Below, one piece after another: positions 26,331-36,543 of a DNA stretch of 64,000 nt. The position numbers were made by a program, and so were the translations under genes. The notes beneath the pieces are model-generated. The model was not told where the DNA came from, ran no database searches, and saw nothing but the letters and a program-made list of their open reading frames with translations. Source of the stretch: Flavobacterium sp. SCGC AAA160-P02 (GTDB lineage: Bacteria > Bacteroidota > Bacteroidia > Flavobacteriales > Flavobacteriaceae); contig KB911102.1 of the NCBI GenBank assembly GCA_000383355.1, forward strand, positions 111,080 to 175,079. Reading direction: 5' to 3'. Position 1 is the stretch's first letter, and each line of letters begins with the position of its first letter.

Positions 26331-29300
26331 CTAGTCTAGCTGAATTAAATCAATCTGACTGTCTTTTACTTTTTTATTTAAGACTTTCACTTTATTGTTA
26401 AATAAGTCGTAGAGTTTTGATAATTCTTTATCAATCTCTTTATTAATTTCATTTTTAAAATCTATGGCTTGCTGTGTTGGAGCATAACTGCCAATTCTAG
26501 TTAATGAATTTAAATGCGCCAATTTGTTATTTAATCTAATTGGGAAATTTAATGGGTCTTGTCCACTTTTACTTTTCGTTTGGTATAAGGTTTCTTCAAC
26601 AACGGTCATTTCCTTTAATAAACTAGCTGCATAGTCTAATAACTCTGTATGCTTCTCTTTATCTTTTATTGATTTTTGCAACGATATTACCTGAGCTCTT
26701 ACTTTTTTTACGTTCTTCAAAGCTTTATGAATTTCAGTTACTTTTGTATTGATGTCATTAATAAAGTCAAACTGAGCTGTTGCATCTGCTAAGGTAGTTT
26801 CAGAAATAGGATTTTTTAAAATCGTAAAGTTTTGAGATTTTGAAGTTTCTCCCATAGTTAAGGTTACTTTATAATTTCCAGGCAATGCCATGGGTCCATT
26901 TAAAGAAGCCCACCATAAAATCATTCCTTTTACTTTTTCTGCACCAGGGTACATCATGTCCCAATAGAAAATATTATTGCCATTTTCTAGGGTTAACTTC
27001 GCCTCTTTTTTCTCCTTATTTGGGTCGGTACTAAAGGTCTTAATTAAGACATCATTACTGTCATGAATTTGAAGAGATACGGGTTCTTTAGCATCTTTTT
27101 CTTTGATGAAATAATTGATGGCAACTCCACCAGGATGATTTGTGCCTTCAGTTTTAGATGTTCTTCCATTTCCGCCCCCCATCCTGTAACTATCTTGAGG
27201 TTTAAATAAAATAACATCTTCTTGCACAAGGCTAGACGTTAATTGATGCATTGGTGTTAAATCATCAATCATCCAAAAAGACCTTCCTTGAGTTGCAGCA
27301 ATTAGATTGTCATTTTTAATGGCTAGATCTGTAATAGGTACAATAGGTAAGTTCAATTGAAACTTATTCCAATTGCTACCATCATCAAAAGAAATATACA
27401 TTCCTCTTTCAGTTCCAGCATACAATAATCCCTTACGTTTTGGATCTGCCCTCAGGGCGCGTGTAAAATCTTCAGCACCAATTCCATTGGTAATTTGCCT
27501 CCAAGTTTTTCCGTAATTTTCTGTTTTATAGATATAAGGCAAGTAATCACCAGATTTGTATTTTGTTCCTACCACGTAGGCTCCCCCTTTTGTAAATGGA
27601 TCTATTTCAACACAGTTAATCATCATCCATTCAGGCATTTTTTTAGGAGTTACATTTGTCCAATTTTTTCCGCCGTCTTTTGTTACATGAACCAAGCCAT
27701 CATCTGATCCAGTCCATATTAAACCATCTTCTTGCTTAGATTCATTCACAGCAAAAATTGTGGCATAGTATTCTACACCTGTATTATCTTTTGTGATAGG
27801 GCCACCAGAAGATTTAAGCGTAGTTGGGTCATTTCTTGTTAAGTCTGGACTAATAATTTCCCAAGATTGTCCTTCATTTGTTGTCATATGCAGATGATTT
27901 GATGCTGCATACAGTTTGTTCTTGTGATTTGGAGAAAACATGATTGGAAAATTCCACTGAAAACGATATTTAAAATCTTCAGCTCCATGTCCCATTGGGT
28001 CATCTGGCCAAACATTAATGGCTCTTGTTTCACCTGTTTTATGATTTTGTCTGGTAAGTAATCCGCCATAACTTCCTCCATAAACAATATCGTTATTTGT
28101 AGGGTCTATCGCTAAATGAGCACTTTCCCCTCCAGCGGTAGATTCCCAGTCAGATTCACCAATAAACCGACCTTGTGTTCTATGAGCAATTCTAACAGTA
28201 GAATTGTCTTGCTGTGCCCCATAAATACGATATGGAAAATGATTATCTGTAGTAACTCTATAGAATTGAGAGGTTGGTTGGTTCATATATGTAGACCAGT
28301 TTATACCTGCATCAAAAGAAACTTGAGCACCACCATCATCTCCAATAATCATTCGCTGATTGTCTTCTGGAGCAATCCATAAATCATGATGGTCTCCGTG
28401 TGGTGCATTAAACGTCTTATAGGTTTTTCCACCATCTGTAGATTTATGATATCTAACATTTAGAACATATAAAATATTTTCATCTTGGGTATCTGCATAC
28501 AAACGGGTGTAGTACCATGCTCGTTGGCGTAATTTTCGTTCACTATTAATTAGCTTCCAGGTTTTTCCAGCATCTATAGATTTGTAAACCCCTCCCTTTT
28601 CATTTTCAATTAATGCCCAAACAATATCAGAATTTACAGGAGATACTGTTACACCACTAATTCCCCAAAGACCGCTTGGCAATCCTTTATGTGTAGAAAT
28701 ATTAGTCCAAGTTTCACCCTCGTCAGTGCTTTTCCATAAAGCAGAACCGTCTCCTCCACTAGATAAGCTATATGGAGTTCTTCTAATATTCCAAGTAGTT
28801 GCATATAAAACTCTTGAATTATTTGGATCTATAATTAAATCAACAACACCGGCATCTTTATTTGCAAATAATTTTTTACTCCAAGTTTTTCCACCATTTG
28901 TAGATTTGTAGACACCTCTGTCTTCAGATGACTTATACAGATCACCCATCACTCCAGCAAATACAATGTCTGGATTTTTAGGATGAATACGAACTCTTGG
29001 AATATGTCTGGCATTTTTTAGACCCATAGGTTCCCATGTTTTTCCAGCATTTACAGATTTCCAGATTCCATCTCCTGAAGAAACATTTCCACGAACTGTT
29101 TTCTCACCATTCCCAACATAAATAACATTATTATCCCATTCACTTACAGCAACAGAACCCACAGATCCACCAAAGAAACCGTCTGAAATATTCTCCCAAG
29201 TGTTCCCTGCATCTGTTGTTCTCCAAACACCTCCACCTGTAGAACCAAAATAGAATAAATTTGCTTTTCCAGCAACCCCCGTAACAGCGGCACTTCTTCC

Positions 29301-29438
29301 ACCTCTAAATGGTCCAATATTTCTCCATTCGGTAGCATTATAATAATCTTCAGAATATTTGGTAGAATTCTTTTGAGCGTTAACTTTGTAGCTTTCAGAA
29401 ATAAGAAGACATAGGAAGACAAAAAATAGTTTTTTCAT
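26331..29438 (-). CDS. Large secreted Asp-box (BNR/sortilin-like) repeat protein
   Basis: This 1035-residue protein has a signal peptide (residues 1-21). Many Asp-box repeats follow (WRTTDAGNTWENIS, WKSVNAGKTWEPMG, YKSTNGGKTWSKK, WKSTDEGETWTNIS and others), which build one or two beta-propellers of the VPS10/sortilin or exo-xyloglucanase type. The C-terminal 300 residues hold a beta-domain and a helical region, close to the many flavobacterial proteins annotated as glycosyl hydrolase or VPS10-domain protein. No catalytic acids can be placed and no T9SS C-terminal tag is obvious. It is likely periplasmic or outer-membrane associated; the substrate is unknown. Confidence 0.85.
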   Translation of the reverse strand: MKKLFFVFLCLLISESYKVNAQKNSTKYSEDYYNATEWRNIGPFRGGRSAAVTGVAGKANLFYFGSTGGGVWRTTDAGNTWENISDGFFGGSVGSVAVSEWDNNVIYVGNGEKTVRGNVSSGDGIWKSVNAGKTWEPMGLKNARHIPRVRIHPKNPDIVFAGVMGDLYKSSEDRGVYKSTNGGKTWSKKLFANKDAGVVDLIIDPNNSRVLYATTWNIRRTPYSLSSGGDGSALWKSTDEGETWTNISTHKGLPSGLWGISGVTVSPVNSDIVWALIENEKGGVYKSIDAGKTWKLINSERKLRQRAWYYTRLYADTQDENILYVLNVRYHKSTDGGKTYKTFNAPHGDHHDLWIAPEDNQRMIIGDDGGAQVSFDAGINWSTYMNQPTSQFYRVTTDNHFPYRIYGAQQDNSTVRIAHRTQGRFIGESDWESTAGGESAHLAIDPTNNDIVYGGSYGGLLTRQNHKTGETRAINVWPDDPMGHGAEDFKYRFQWNFPIMFSPNHKNKLYAASNHLHMTTNEGQSWEIISPDLTRNDPTTLKSSGGPITKDNTGVEYYATIFAVNESKQEDGLIWTGSDDGLVHVTKDGGKNWTNVTPKKMPEWMMINCVEIDPFTKGGAYVVGTKYKSGDYLPYIYKTENYGKTWRQITNGIGAEDFTRALRADPKRKGLLYAGTERGMYISFDDGSNWNKFQLNLPIVPITDLAIKNDNLIAATQGRSFWMIDDLTPMHQLTSSLVQEDVILFKPQDSYRMGGGNGRTSKTEGTNHPGGVAINYFIKEKDAKEPVSLQIHDSNDVLIKTFSTDPNKEKKEAKLTLENGNNIFYWDMMYPGAEKVKGMILWWASLNGPMALPGNYKVTLTMGETSKSQNFTILKNPISETTLADATAQFDFINDINTKVTEIHKALKNVKKVRAQVISLQKSIKDKEKHTELLDYAASLLKEMTVVEETLYQTKSKSGQDPLNFPIRLNNKLAHLNSLTRIGSYAPTQQAIDFKNEINKEIDKELSKLYDLFNNKVKVLNKKVKDSQIDLIQLD

Positions 29439-29493
29439 GTTAGTTAGTTTTTGGAGCCTAAATTTAAGAATTTAAAACGAGACTAAGTTAATT

Positions 29494-30723
29494 ATGAGAA
29501 TTTTCATCAAAGGTGTTGATACTAAGCATATTGTGAAAGATATTTTCATTTCTGGATCTAAAAGTGAATCAAATAGAATGCTAGTTTTGCAAAAATTGTT
29601 TCATGAAATCACTATACATAATTTATCAGATTCTGATGATACACATCATCTACAACACGCGCTTTCTTCACAAGATATTGAAATAAACATAGGACATGCA
29701 GGAACTGCCATGCGTTTTTTAACTGCTTTTTTTGCAACACAACATAAAAGGACTACTGTTTTATCTGGTTCTGAAAGAATGCATCAAAGACCTATTAAAG
29801 TTTTGGTGGAGGCATTAAGAGATTTAGGAGCTGAGATTTCTTATATTGAAAAAGAAGGATTTCCACCATTAAAAATTATTGGAAAACAACTCGCCAAAAA
29901 CAAGGTGCAAATTAATGGCAATATTAGCAGTCAATATATATCTGCTTTGTTGCTTATAGCGGCTAGCTTACCAAATGGATTACAAGTTGAACTAATAGGT
30001 GAAATTACTTCTATTCCTTATATTAACATGACCTTGTCTTTATTAGAACAGGTTGGTGTTTCAGCTGCTTTTGAAGATCAGGTAATTGAAGTAAAGCCTT
30101 TTAAAGATGTTAAAAAACAGTCTTTAGTAGTAGAATCTGATTGGAGTTCAGCTTCGTATTTTTATTCGATAGTGGCTTTAAGCACTGTTGGTTCATCTAT
30201 ACGATTATCTTCTTACAAGAAAGAAAGCTTACAAGGAGATGCTGTATTGGCAAAAATATATGAACATTTTGGTGTAGAAACTACTTATGAAGCCAATAGT
30301 GTGGTTCTTAGAAAAACGATAGAATCTAACAAAGAGCCTCTCAAAATAGATTTAAATAAAGCTCCAGATATTGCACAAACTATTGCGGTTACCTGTTTTG
30401 GATTGGGAGTTTCTTGTGAATTACTAGGCCTACATACCTTGAAAATTAAAGAAACAGACCGACTAGAAGCATTGCATATAGAACTCACTAAATTAGGAGC
30501 CAATATATCCGTAACTAATACTAGCTTACACTTAAGAACTAGCTCAATAATGAATGCTAATGTTTCTATAGAAACGTATAATGATCATAGAATGGCAATG
30601 GCGTTTGCTCCTTTAGCAATGAGAGTTCCTCTAGAGATTTTAGATGCAGGAGTGGTTACAAAATCGTATCGAAATTTTTGGAAAGACTTGCAGCAAATTG
30701 GTTTTCAAATAAATAAAGTGTAA
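29494..30723 (+). CDS. aroA: 3-phosphoshikimate 1-carboxyvinyltransferase (EPSP synthase)
   Basis: This 409-residue enzyme of the shikimate pathway joins shikimate-3-phosphate and PEP. Motifs are SGSKSESNRMLVLQ (N-terminal substrate loop), NIGHAGTAMRFLTAFFA (PEP/S3P site), GSERMHQRPI, ISSQYISALLL, IKETDRLEAL and the C-terminal YNDHRMAMAFAPLAM. The protein is slightly shorter than enterobacterial AroA, as usual in Bacteroidota. The gene stands alone, divergent from the BNR gene. Confidence 0.95.
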   Translation: MRIFIKGVDTKHIVKDIFISGSKSESNRMLVLQKLFHEITIHNLSDSDDTHHLQHALSSQDIEINIGHAGTAMRFLTAFFATQHKRTTVLSGSERMHQRPIKVLVEALRDLGAEISYIEKEGFPPLKIIGKQLAKNKVQINGNISSQYISALLLIAASLPNGLQVELIGEITSIPYINMTLSLLEQVGVSAAFEDQVIEVKPFKDVKKQSLVVESDWSSASYFYSIVALSTVGSSIRLSSYKKESLQGDAVLAKIYEHFGVETTYEANSVVLRKTIESNKEPLKIDLNKAPDIAQTIAVTCFGLGVSCELLGLHTLKIKETDRLEALHIELTKLGANISVTNTSLHLRTSSIMNANVSIETYNDHRMAMAFAPLAMRVPLEILDAGVVTKSYRNFWKDLQQIGFQINKV

Positions 30724-30740
30724 ATTAAACATTCAAACAC

Positions 30741-30772
30741 TTGACAACCCCTATCTTCAAATCGTATATTTG
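30741..30772 (+). promoter_or_regulatory. queA: Promoter of queA
   Basis: TTGACA begins at 30741 and TATATTTG spans 30765-30772, with 21 bases between the TTG and the -7 element. This is the best match in the window to the Bacteroidota -33/-7 consensus. Transcription would start near 30777, giving a leader of about 105 bases. Confidence 0.7.
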
Positions 30773-30800
30773 CCGTCATTACCCCAAAACTACATATGAA

Positions 30801-30842
30801 ATGAGTCTTGTTGTGAGCGTAAAACCTTTCAATATTTTATAG
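30801..30842 (+). other. Possible 13-residue leader peptide in the queA 5' region
   Basis: An ATG at 30801 opens the frame [13 protein letters not shown] followed by TAG at 30840-30842. It overlaps a two-codon frame (ATGAAATGA) at 30796-30804. The 11-mer ACATATGAAAT occurs at both 30792-30802 and 30879-30889, the latter including the queA start. Whether it is translated is unknown. Confidence 0.3.
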
Positions 30843-30882
30843 ATACATAGCATATGACATTTTAAAAATATATAAAGGACAT

Positions 30883-31932
30883 ATGAAATTATCCCATTTT
30901 AATTTTGAATTGCCAGAAGAATTATTGGCAGAATATCCAGCAGAACATAGAGATGAGTCTCGTTTGATGGTTTTAAATCGCAAAGAGCAAACCATAGAGC
31001 ACAAAATGTTTAAAGATGTTATTAATTACTTTGATGAAGGTGATGTATTAATGTTAAACAATACGAAAGTTTTCCCTGCTAGAATGTTTGGGAATAAAGA
31101 AAAAACAGGTGCTAGAATTGAAGTTTTTTTATTGAGAGAATTAAATGCTGAAAATAGATTATGGGATGTTTTAGTAGATCCAGCAAGGAAAATTAGAATT
31201 GGGAACAAATTATTTTTCGGAGAAGATGATAGTTTGGTTGCTGAGGTAATAGATAATACTACTTCTAGAGGTCGTACCCTGCGTTTTTTATATGATGGAG
31301 ATTACGAAGAGTTTAGAGAAAAATTATTAGAATTAGGAGAGACGCCTTTACCAAAATACATCAAAAGAGGAGTAGAAGCTTCTGATAAAGAGCGCTACCA
31401 AACAATTTTTGCAAAAAATGAAGGAGCTGTTGCAGCCCCAACCGCAGGATTGCATTTTTCTAAACATTTAATGAAGCGTCTAGAAATTAAAGGAGTAGAC
31501 TTTGCTGAACTAACACTACATGTTGGTCTAGGAACTTTTAGCCCAGTTGAAGTTGAAGATTTATCAAAACACAAAACAGATTCTGAACAAATTAGTATTC
31601 CTCCAGCAACTGCTCAATTAATTAATGATGCAATTGTAGATAAGAGAAGAATTTGTGCTGTTGGAACCACGGTTATGCGTGCTGTAGAATCTTCTGTTTC
31701 TGCAAGCGCTAGATTAAATAGTTATACTGGTTGGACCAATAAATTTATTTTTCCGCCCTATGATTTTAGTATCGCAAACTCTATGATTACAAATTTTCAT
31801 TCTCCAAAATCTACACTAATGATGATGGCTGCTGCTTTTGCAGGATATGATTTTTTAATGGAAGCCTACAAAGTAGCGGTTAAAGAAGAGTACAAGTTTC
31901 ATACCTACGGTGATGCAATGTTGATTATTTAA
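30883..31932 (+). CDS. queA: S-adenosylmethionine:tRNA ribosyltransferase-isomerase QueA
   Basis: This 349-residue protein matches the full family length. It starts [20 protein letters not shown], with [34 protein letters not shown] and the conserved [10 protein letters not shown] and [14 protein letters not shown] stretches; [13 protein letters not shown] and [13 protein letters not shown] follow near the C-terminus. QueA transfers the ribose of SAM onto preQ1 in tRNA to make epoxyqueuosine. It ends at a clear terminator. A queuosine-precursor transporter also occurs in this window at 51729-52430. Confidence 0.96.
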   Translation: MKLSHFNFELPEELLAEYPAEHRDESRLMVLNRKEQTIEHKMFKDVINYFDEGDVLMLNNTKVFPARMFGNKEKTGARIEVFLLRELNAENRLWDVLVDPARKIRIGNKLFFGEDDSLVAEVIDNTTSRGRTLRFLYDGDYEEFREKLLELGETPLPKYIKRGVEASDKERYQTIFAKNEGAVAAPTAGLHFSKHLMKRLEIKGVDFAELTLHVGLGTFSPVEVEDLSKHKTDSEQISIPPATAQLINDAIVDKRRICAVGTTVMRAVESSVSASARLNSYTGWTNKFIFPPYDFSIANSMITNFHSPKSTLMMMAAAFAGYDFLMEAYKVAVKEEYKFHTYGDAMLII

Positions 31933-31955
31933 TTTAGATCAAAAAATATTAAATC

Positions 31956-31986
31956 AAAAGCCTCATAGTCATGCTATGAGGTTTTT
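31956..31986 (+). terminator. Terminator after queA
   Basis: CCTCATAG (31961-31968) pairs with CTATGAGG (31974-31981) around a 5-base loop, preceded by AAAAG and followed by TTTTT. Confidence 0.85.
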
Positions 31987-32056
31987 GTATTTTTGCGCAG
32001 CATATGCCAAGTTTTTAGAAATTGCATATTAGACTAAGAAAGAATAGAAACTACAG

Positions 32057-33097
32057 ATGAAACCAAAGAAAAAAGACATCCGATCCTTAACAAAAGAGCA
32101 ATTAAGAGAATTCTTTGAAAAGAACGGAGATAAAGCTTTTCGAGGAAATCAAGTATATGAATGGTTGTGGACTAAATCTCTGCATACTTTTGAAGCCATG
32201 ACCAATATTTCTAAAGAAACAAGAGAAATGTTGCAAGAAAACTTTGTGATTAATCATATAGAAGTAGATTCTATGCAACGAAGTAAAGATGGAACCATAA
32301 AAAATGGAATTCGTTTGCACGATGGATTAATTGTAGAATCTGTTTTAATACCTACAGAAAAAAGAACTACGGCTTGTGTATCTAGTCAGGTCGGTTGTAG
32401 TTTAGATTGTCGTTTTTGTGCCACTTCTAGACTAAAAAGGATGCGAAACTTAAATCCAGATGAGATTTATGACCAAGTAGTAGCCATAAACAAGCAAAGC
32501 AAACTTTATCACAATCATAAACTATCTAACATTGTTTTTATGGGTATGGGAGAGCCTTTAATGAACTACAACAATGTAATAAAATCTATTGATAAAATAA
32601 CATCTCCTGAAGGTCTAGGAATGTCTTCAAAAAGAATTACAGTATCTACCTCTGGTGTGCCAAAGATCATTAAGAAAATGGCAGATGATGAAGTGAAATT
32701 TAACTTAGCAGTCTCTCTTCACTCTGCAATAGATGAAGTAAGAACATCTATCATGCCTTTTAATGAAACATTTCCATTAAAAGATTTGGGAGAGTCATTG
32801 GTGTATTGGTATGAAAAAACACAACGAGTTGTTACCTACGAATATATTGTTTGGGACGGAATAAATGACAAAAAAGAAGATATAAAAGCCTTGATTAATT
32901 TCTGTAAGTTAATTCCTTGTAAAGTTAATTTAATTGAATACAACCCTATAGATGACGGAGAATTTCAGCAGGCCAGCTCTAGAGCCATAGATAATTATAT
33001 CTCCAATTTAGAAATGCATGATATTGTTGTAAATGTTAGACGATCTAGAGGGAAAGATATTGATGCTGCTTGTGGTCAGTTGGCCAACAAATCATAG
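32057..33097 (+). CDS. rlmN: Dual-specificity 23S rRNA/tRNA adenine-C2 methyltransferase RlmN
   Basis: This is a 346-residue radical SAM enzyme that methylates C2 of A2503 in 23S rRNA and A37 of some tRNAs. The cluster cysteines are in CSLDCRFC (Cys114, 118, 121), and the C-terminal Cys339 (DAACGQLANK) is the resolving residue of the methyl-transfer chemistry. FMGMGEPLMNYNNV and VSLHSA are typical. A TATTTTTG at 31988-31995 could be its -7 element. The next gene follows after 40 bases. Confidence 0.95.
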   Translation: MKPKKKDIRSLTKEQLREFFEKNGDKAFRGNQVYEWLWTKSLHTFEAMTNISKETREMLQENFVINHIEVDSMQRSKDGTIKNGIRLHDGLIVESVLIPTEKRTTACVSSQVGCSLDCRFCATSRLKRMRNLNPDEIYDQVVAINKQSKLYHNHKLSNIVFMGMGEPLMNYNNVIKSIDKITSPEGLGMSSKRITVSTSGVPKIIKKMADDEVKFNLAVSLHSAIDEVRTSIMPFNETFPLKDLGESLVYWYEKTQRVVTYEYIVWDGINDKKEDIKALINFCKLIPCKVNLIEYNPIDDGEFQQASSRAIDNYISNLEMHDIVVNVRRSRGKDIDAACGQLANKS

Positions 33098-33137
33098 CAT
33101 TATTTTCATGTTATATTTTGTAAATTTGTAATTCTTT

Positions 33138-34115
33138 ATGAAGATTGTTGAGGAAATAAAAAAACCCATCCAACAGGAGATGGAGTTCTTTGAAGAAAAG
33201 TTCAAAGACTCTATGATTTCTAAGGTTCCCTTACTTAACAGAATTACCTATTATATTGTTCGAAGAAAAGGAAAGCAAATGCGTCCGATGTTTGTGTTTT
33301 TAGTAGCCAAAATGGTTTCTGATGGCGGTTTTGATGAACGAACCTATAGAGGTGCTTCCGTAGTAGAACTAATTCACACAGCAACTCTTGTTCATGACGA
33401 TATTGTAGATGATAGCAATAGAAGAAGAGGTTTCTTCTCTATTAATGCCCTTTGGAAAAATAAGATTGCAGTTTTGGTGGGTGATTATTTGCTGTCTAAA
33501 GGTTTGTTGCTGTCTATAGATAATGAAGATTTTGATTTGTTAAAACTAATTTCCATTGCCGTTAGAGAAATGAGCGAAGGAGAATTACTACAAATAGAAA
33601 AAGCCAGAAAACTAGATATTACTGAAGATGTTTACTATGAAATTATCCGCCAGAAAACAGCTACTTTAATTGCAGCTTGCTGTGGTATTGGAGCAGCATC
33701 TGTTGGAGCCAATCAAGATACAATTCAGCAAATGAGAAAATTTGGACAATATATTGGAATGGCATTTCAAATAAAGGATGATTTGTTTGATTACTCTGAA
33801 GAAAAAATTGGAAAACCTACAGGAATAGATATCAAAGAGCAAAAGATGACCTTACCTTTAATTTATACGCTAAACAATTGCTCAAAAAAAGAAAAGGCTT
33901 GGTTGATAAACTCCATTAAAAAACATAACAAAGACAAAAAACGTGTTAGAGAAGTAATTACTTTCGTAAAACAAAGTGGAGGTATAGAATACACCATCAA
34001 AAAAATGACCGATTATAAAACCAAAGCATTGGCAATTTTAGATAATTACCAAGATTCTGATTATAAATCTTCTTTAATTAAAATGATTGACTATGTGGTG
34101 GAGCGTAAGATTTAA
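33138..34115 (+). CDS. Polyprenyl (trans-isoprenyl) diphosphate synthase
   Basis: This 325-residue enzyme has both aspartate-rich motifs of chain-elongating prenyltransferases: the first in LVHDDIVDDSNRRRG (87-92) and the second in QIKDDLFDYSEE. It condenses isopentenyl diphosphate units for quinone side chains or related lipids; octaprenyl or solanesyl synthase type is likely, but the chain length cannot be read reliably. The 3' end overlaps the convergent GH3 gene by 4 bases. Confidence 0.92.
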   Translation: MKIVEEIKKPIQQEMEFFEEKFKDSMISKVPLLNRITYYIVRRKGKQMRPMFVFLVAKMVSDGGFDERTYRGASVVELIHTATLVHDDIVDDSNRRRGFFSINALWKNKIAVLVGDYLLSKGLLLSIDNEDFDLLKLISIAVREMSEGELLQIEKARKLDITEDVYYEIIRQKTATLIAACCGIGAASVGANQDTIQQMRKFGQYIGMAFQIKDDLFDYSEEKIGKPTGIDIKEQKMTLPLIYTLNNCSKKEKAWLINSIKKHNKDKKRVREVITFVKQSGGIEYTIKKMTDYKTKALAILDNYQDSDYKSSLIKMIDYVVERKI

Positions 34116-35620
34116 ATACCTAACAATTCCTCAACAAAATCTCTTTTATTAGACAGTCTAGGTACTTTATGTTGTCCGCCTAACTTCCCTTTTTTCTTTA
34201 GCCAAGAATAAAACAATCCTTTTTTTACACTATGAATTTTTGGCATTACCAAAGTCATATTATTATAGCGCTTGGCTTCATAATCTGAGTTAATAGATTT
34301 TAAGGCATTGTCTAGTAGTTCTGTGAAATATTCTAAATTTTTTGGAGCTTTTGCAAATTCAATTATCCATTCATGACTTCCTTGTTTTTTACCATCCATA
34401 AAAATGGGACCAACAGTATAATCTGTAATGGTTGCTTTTGTTTTTTTACAAGCTAGCTTTAAAGCTTCTTCTGCATTTTCAATAATCAATTCCTCCCCAA
34501 ATACATTAATATGATGCTTGGTTCTTCCTGTAATTCTAATTCTGTAAGGAGCTAATGAGGTAAATTTAACGGTATCACCAATTAAATATCGCCATAAGCC
34601 ACCGTTTGTAGAGATAACAACGGCATAATTCTCTCCTTTTTTTACTTCAGATAAAGGAATCGCTACAGAGTTTTCACCATTATAGTCACTCATAGGAATA
34701 AATTCATAGAAGATTCCATAATCCAACATTAACAGCAGGTCTAAACAGCCATTAATGTCTTGTAAGGCAAAGAAACCTTCAGAAGCATTATAGGTTTCAT
34801 AATATTTAAAATCTTTCTTAGGAATGAGTTTTTTGTATTGCTCTCTGTAGGGATTAAAGTTTACACCTCCATGAAAATAGACTTCTAAATTAGGCCAAAC
34901 TTCTAATATATTATCTTTTCCTGTCTTTTCTAAAACCCTATTTAATAATACTAACATCCATGAAGGAACACCTACCAGACTTGTAATATTCTCATGAATG
35001 GTCTCATTAATAATAGCCTCCATTTTTGTTTCCCATTCACTCATTAAAGCTGTTTCCTGACTAGGAGCTGAACTAAAATCTGCCCAAAAAGGCATGTTTT
35101 CAATAATAATGGCAGACAAATCTCCAAAGTAAGAATTGTTGTCTTCATAAACGGCTGCACTTCCACCCAATCGTAATGCTTTTCCGTTAAATAACTCGGT
35201 TTCCTCATTGTTATTAATGTAAAGACACAACATGTCTTTTCCAGCTTTTAAATGACAATCTTCAATTGCTTCATCGCTTACCGGAATAAATTTACTTTTA
35301 GCATTGGTTGTTCCACTAGATTTTGCAAACCATTTAATTTTTGTTGGCCAAAACAAATTTTGTTCTCCTTTTCTACAGCGTTCAATTAAAGGCTCTATGC
35401 TTTCGTATTGTTGAATAGGTACTTTACTAGCAAAATCTTTATAGGTATTAATTGATGAAAAGTTATAGTGTTCACCAAATTCAGTATTCTTACTAAACTG
35501 TATTAAACGAAATAGTAATTCTTCTTGAACATCTACAGGATATTTTATGAATAACTCCATCTGATGCTTTCTCTTTTTGAGAAACCATGAAATAATAGAA
35601 TTAACAAATGGAATTGCCAT
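34112..35620 (-). CDS. GH3 auxin-responsive-promoter family acyl-adenylase
   Basis: This 502-residue member of the bacterial GH3 family belongs to the ANL adenylate-forming superfamily. ATP-site motifs visible are KWFAKSSGTTNAKSKFIPVS (about 108-127) and FKYYETYNASEGFFALQD, followed by GLWRYLIGDTVKF and the RITGRTKHHINVFGEEL hinge. In plants GH3 proteins conjugate amino acids to acyl hormones; the bacterial substrates are unknown. The family is widespread in Bacteroidota. It is a single gene, divergent from the DUF2797 gene. Confidence 0.9.
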   Translation of the reverse strand: MAIPFVNSIISWFLKKRKHQMELFIKYPVDVQEELLFRLIQFSKNTEFGEHYNFSSINTYKDFASKVPIQQYESIEPLIERCRKGEQNLFWPTKIKWFAKSSGTTNAKSKFIPVSDEAIEDCHLKAGKDMLCLYINNNEETELFNGKALRLGGSAAVYEDNNSYFGDLSAIIIENMPFWADFSSAPSQETALMSEWETKMEAIINETIHENITSLVGVPSWMLVLLNRVLEKTGKDNILEVWPNLEVYFHGGVNFNPYREQYKKLIPKKDFKYYETYNASEGFFALQDINGCLDLLLMLDYGIFYEFIPMSDYNGENSVAIPLSEVKKGENYAVVISTNGGLWRYLIGDTVKFTSLAPYRIRITGRTKHHINVFGEELIIENAEEALKLACKKTKATITDYTVGPIFMDGKKQGSHEWIIEFAKAPKNLEYFTELLDNALKSINSDYEAKRYNNMTLVMPKIHSVKKGLFYSWLKKKGKLGGQHKVPRLSNKRDFVEELLGI

Positions 35621-35705
35621 AGCGTTTCTGAGTTTCGTAAATTGATTTTTCCGTAAGTTTGTTTATGTCTTACTAGACAACCTTAAAAATAGAAAAATAT
35701 TTTAG

Positions 35706-36509
35706 ATGGAATACCAAGGAGTTTTAAAAAAAATGCTGACCGAAAATAGCGAGACAATTCAATATTATATGGAGTTAGAGACTAATTTTATAAATGTCAA
35801 TCAGTTATTAAACAGTACTTTGAGCATTTGTTTTGTGAAATATCAATGCATGAGTTGTTCTTTAGAAAAAGAAATTTACCGTCAAGGATTTTGTAAATCG
35901 TGTTTTTTTGAAACACCTAGCGCAGGAGATTGGATTATGAGACCCGAATTAAGTACTGCACATTTGGGTAAGGAAGATAGAAATTTAGCTTATGAAAAAT
36001 CTGTTCAATTACAACCACATATAGTATATCTGGCAAATTCTAGTAATATAAAAGTTGGGGTTACCAGAAAACAGCAAGTTCCTACAAGATGGATAGATCA
36101 AGGAGCTCATGAAGCCATTGAAATTGTAGAAGTTCCAAATAGATATTTAGCAGGAATAACAGAAGTAGCATTGAAAGAACATGTAGCCGATAAAACAAAT
36201 TGGAGAAAGATGTTAAAGAATGATATAGAAGCGGTAGATCTAAAAGAATGGCAGTATAAATTACGATCTTTTATTCCAGAAGAAGCACAACAATATTTTA
36301 TTGAAAACAATACAGAGACACAAATAAATTTCCCTGTACATCAATATCCAGAAAAACCTAAAAGTTTAAACATTGTAAAAGAACAAAACTATACAGGTAA
36401 ATTAGTAGGTATTAAAGGACAATATTTAATTTTTGAAGATCAAAGGGTATTTAATGTAAGATCTAATGAGGGTATTGTTGTTCGAATAAATGTACTAAAC
36501 ACTAAGTAA
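35706..36509 (+). CDS. DUF2797 family protein
   Basis: This 267-residue protein has an N-terminal zinc-ribbon-like pair (CMSCSLEKEIYRQGFCKSC, about 49-67), then HIVYLANSSNIKVGVTRKQQ and PTRWIDQGAHEAIEI, which match DUF2797. The central part resembles a GIY-YIG-like nuclease fold, as noted for this family (SNIKVGVTR, RWIDQGA), though that is inference. The function is unknown. The following nitrilase starts 34 bases downstream and may be co-transcribed. Confidence 0.75.
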   Translation: MEYQGVLKKMLTENSETIQYYMELETNFINVNQLLNSTLSICFVKYQCMSCSLEKEIYRQGFCKSCFFETPSAGDWIMRPELSTAHLGKEDRNLAYEKSVQLQPHIVYLANSSNIKVGVTRKQQVPTRWIDQGAHEAIEIVEVPNRYLAGITEVALKEHVADKTNWRKMLKNDIEAVDLKEWQYKLRSFIPEEAQQYFIENNTETQINFPVHQYPEKPKSLNIVKEQNYTGKLVGIKGQYLIFEDQRVFNVRSNEGIVVRINVLNTK

Positions 36510-36543
36510 TCATCAGATATACTTGGTTCAAAATTATAAAAAC

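Noticed and set aside
27495..28382. Plus-strand frames of 70-88 codons inside the BNR gene
   Set aside because: The repeated Asp-box codons create open shadow frames; none has motifs or a promoter.
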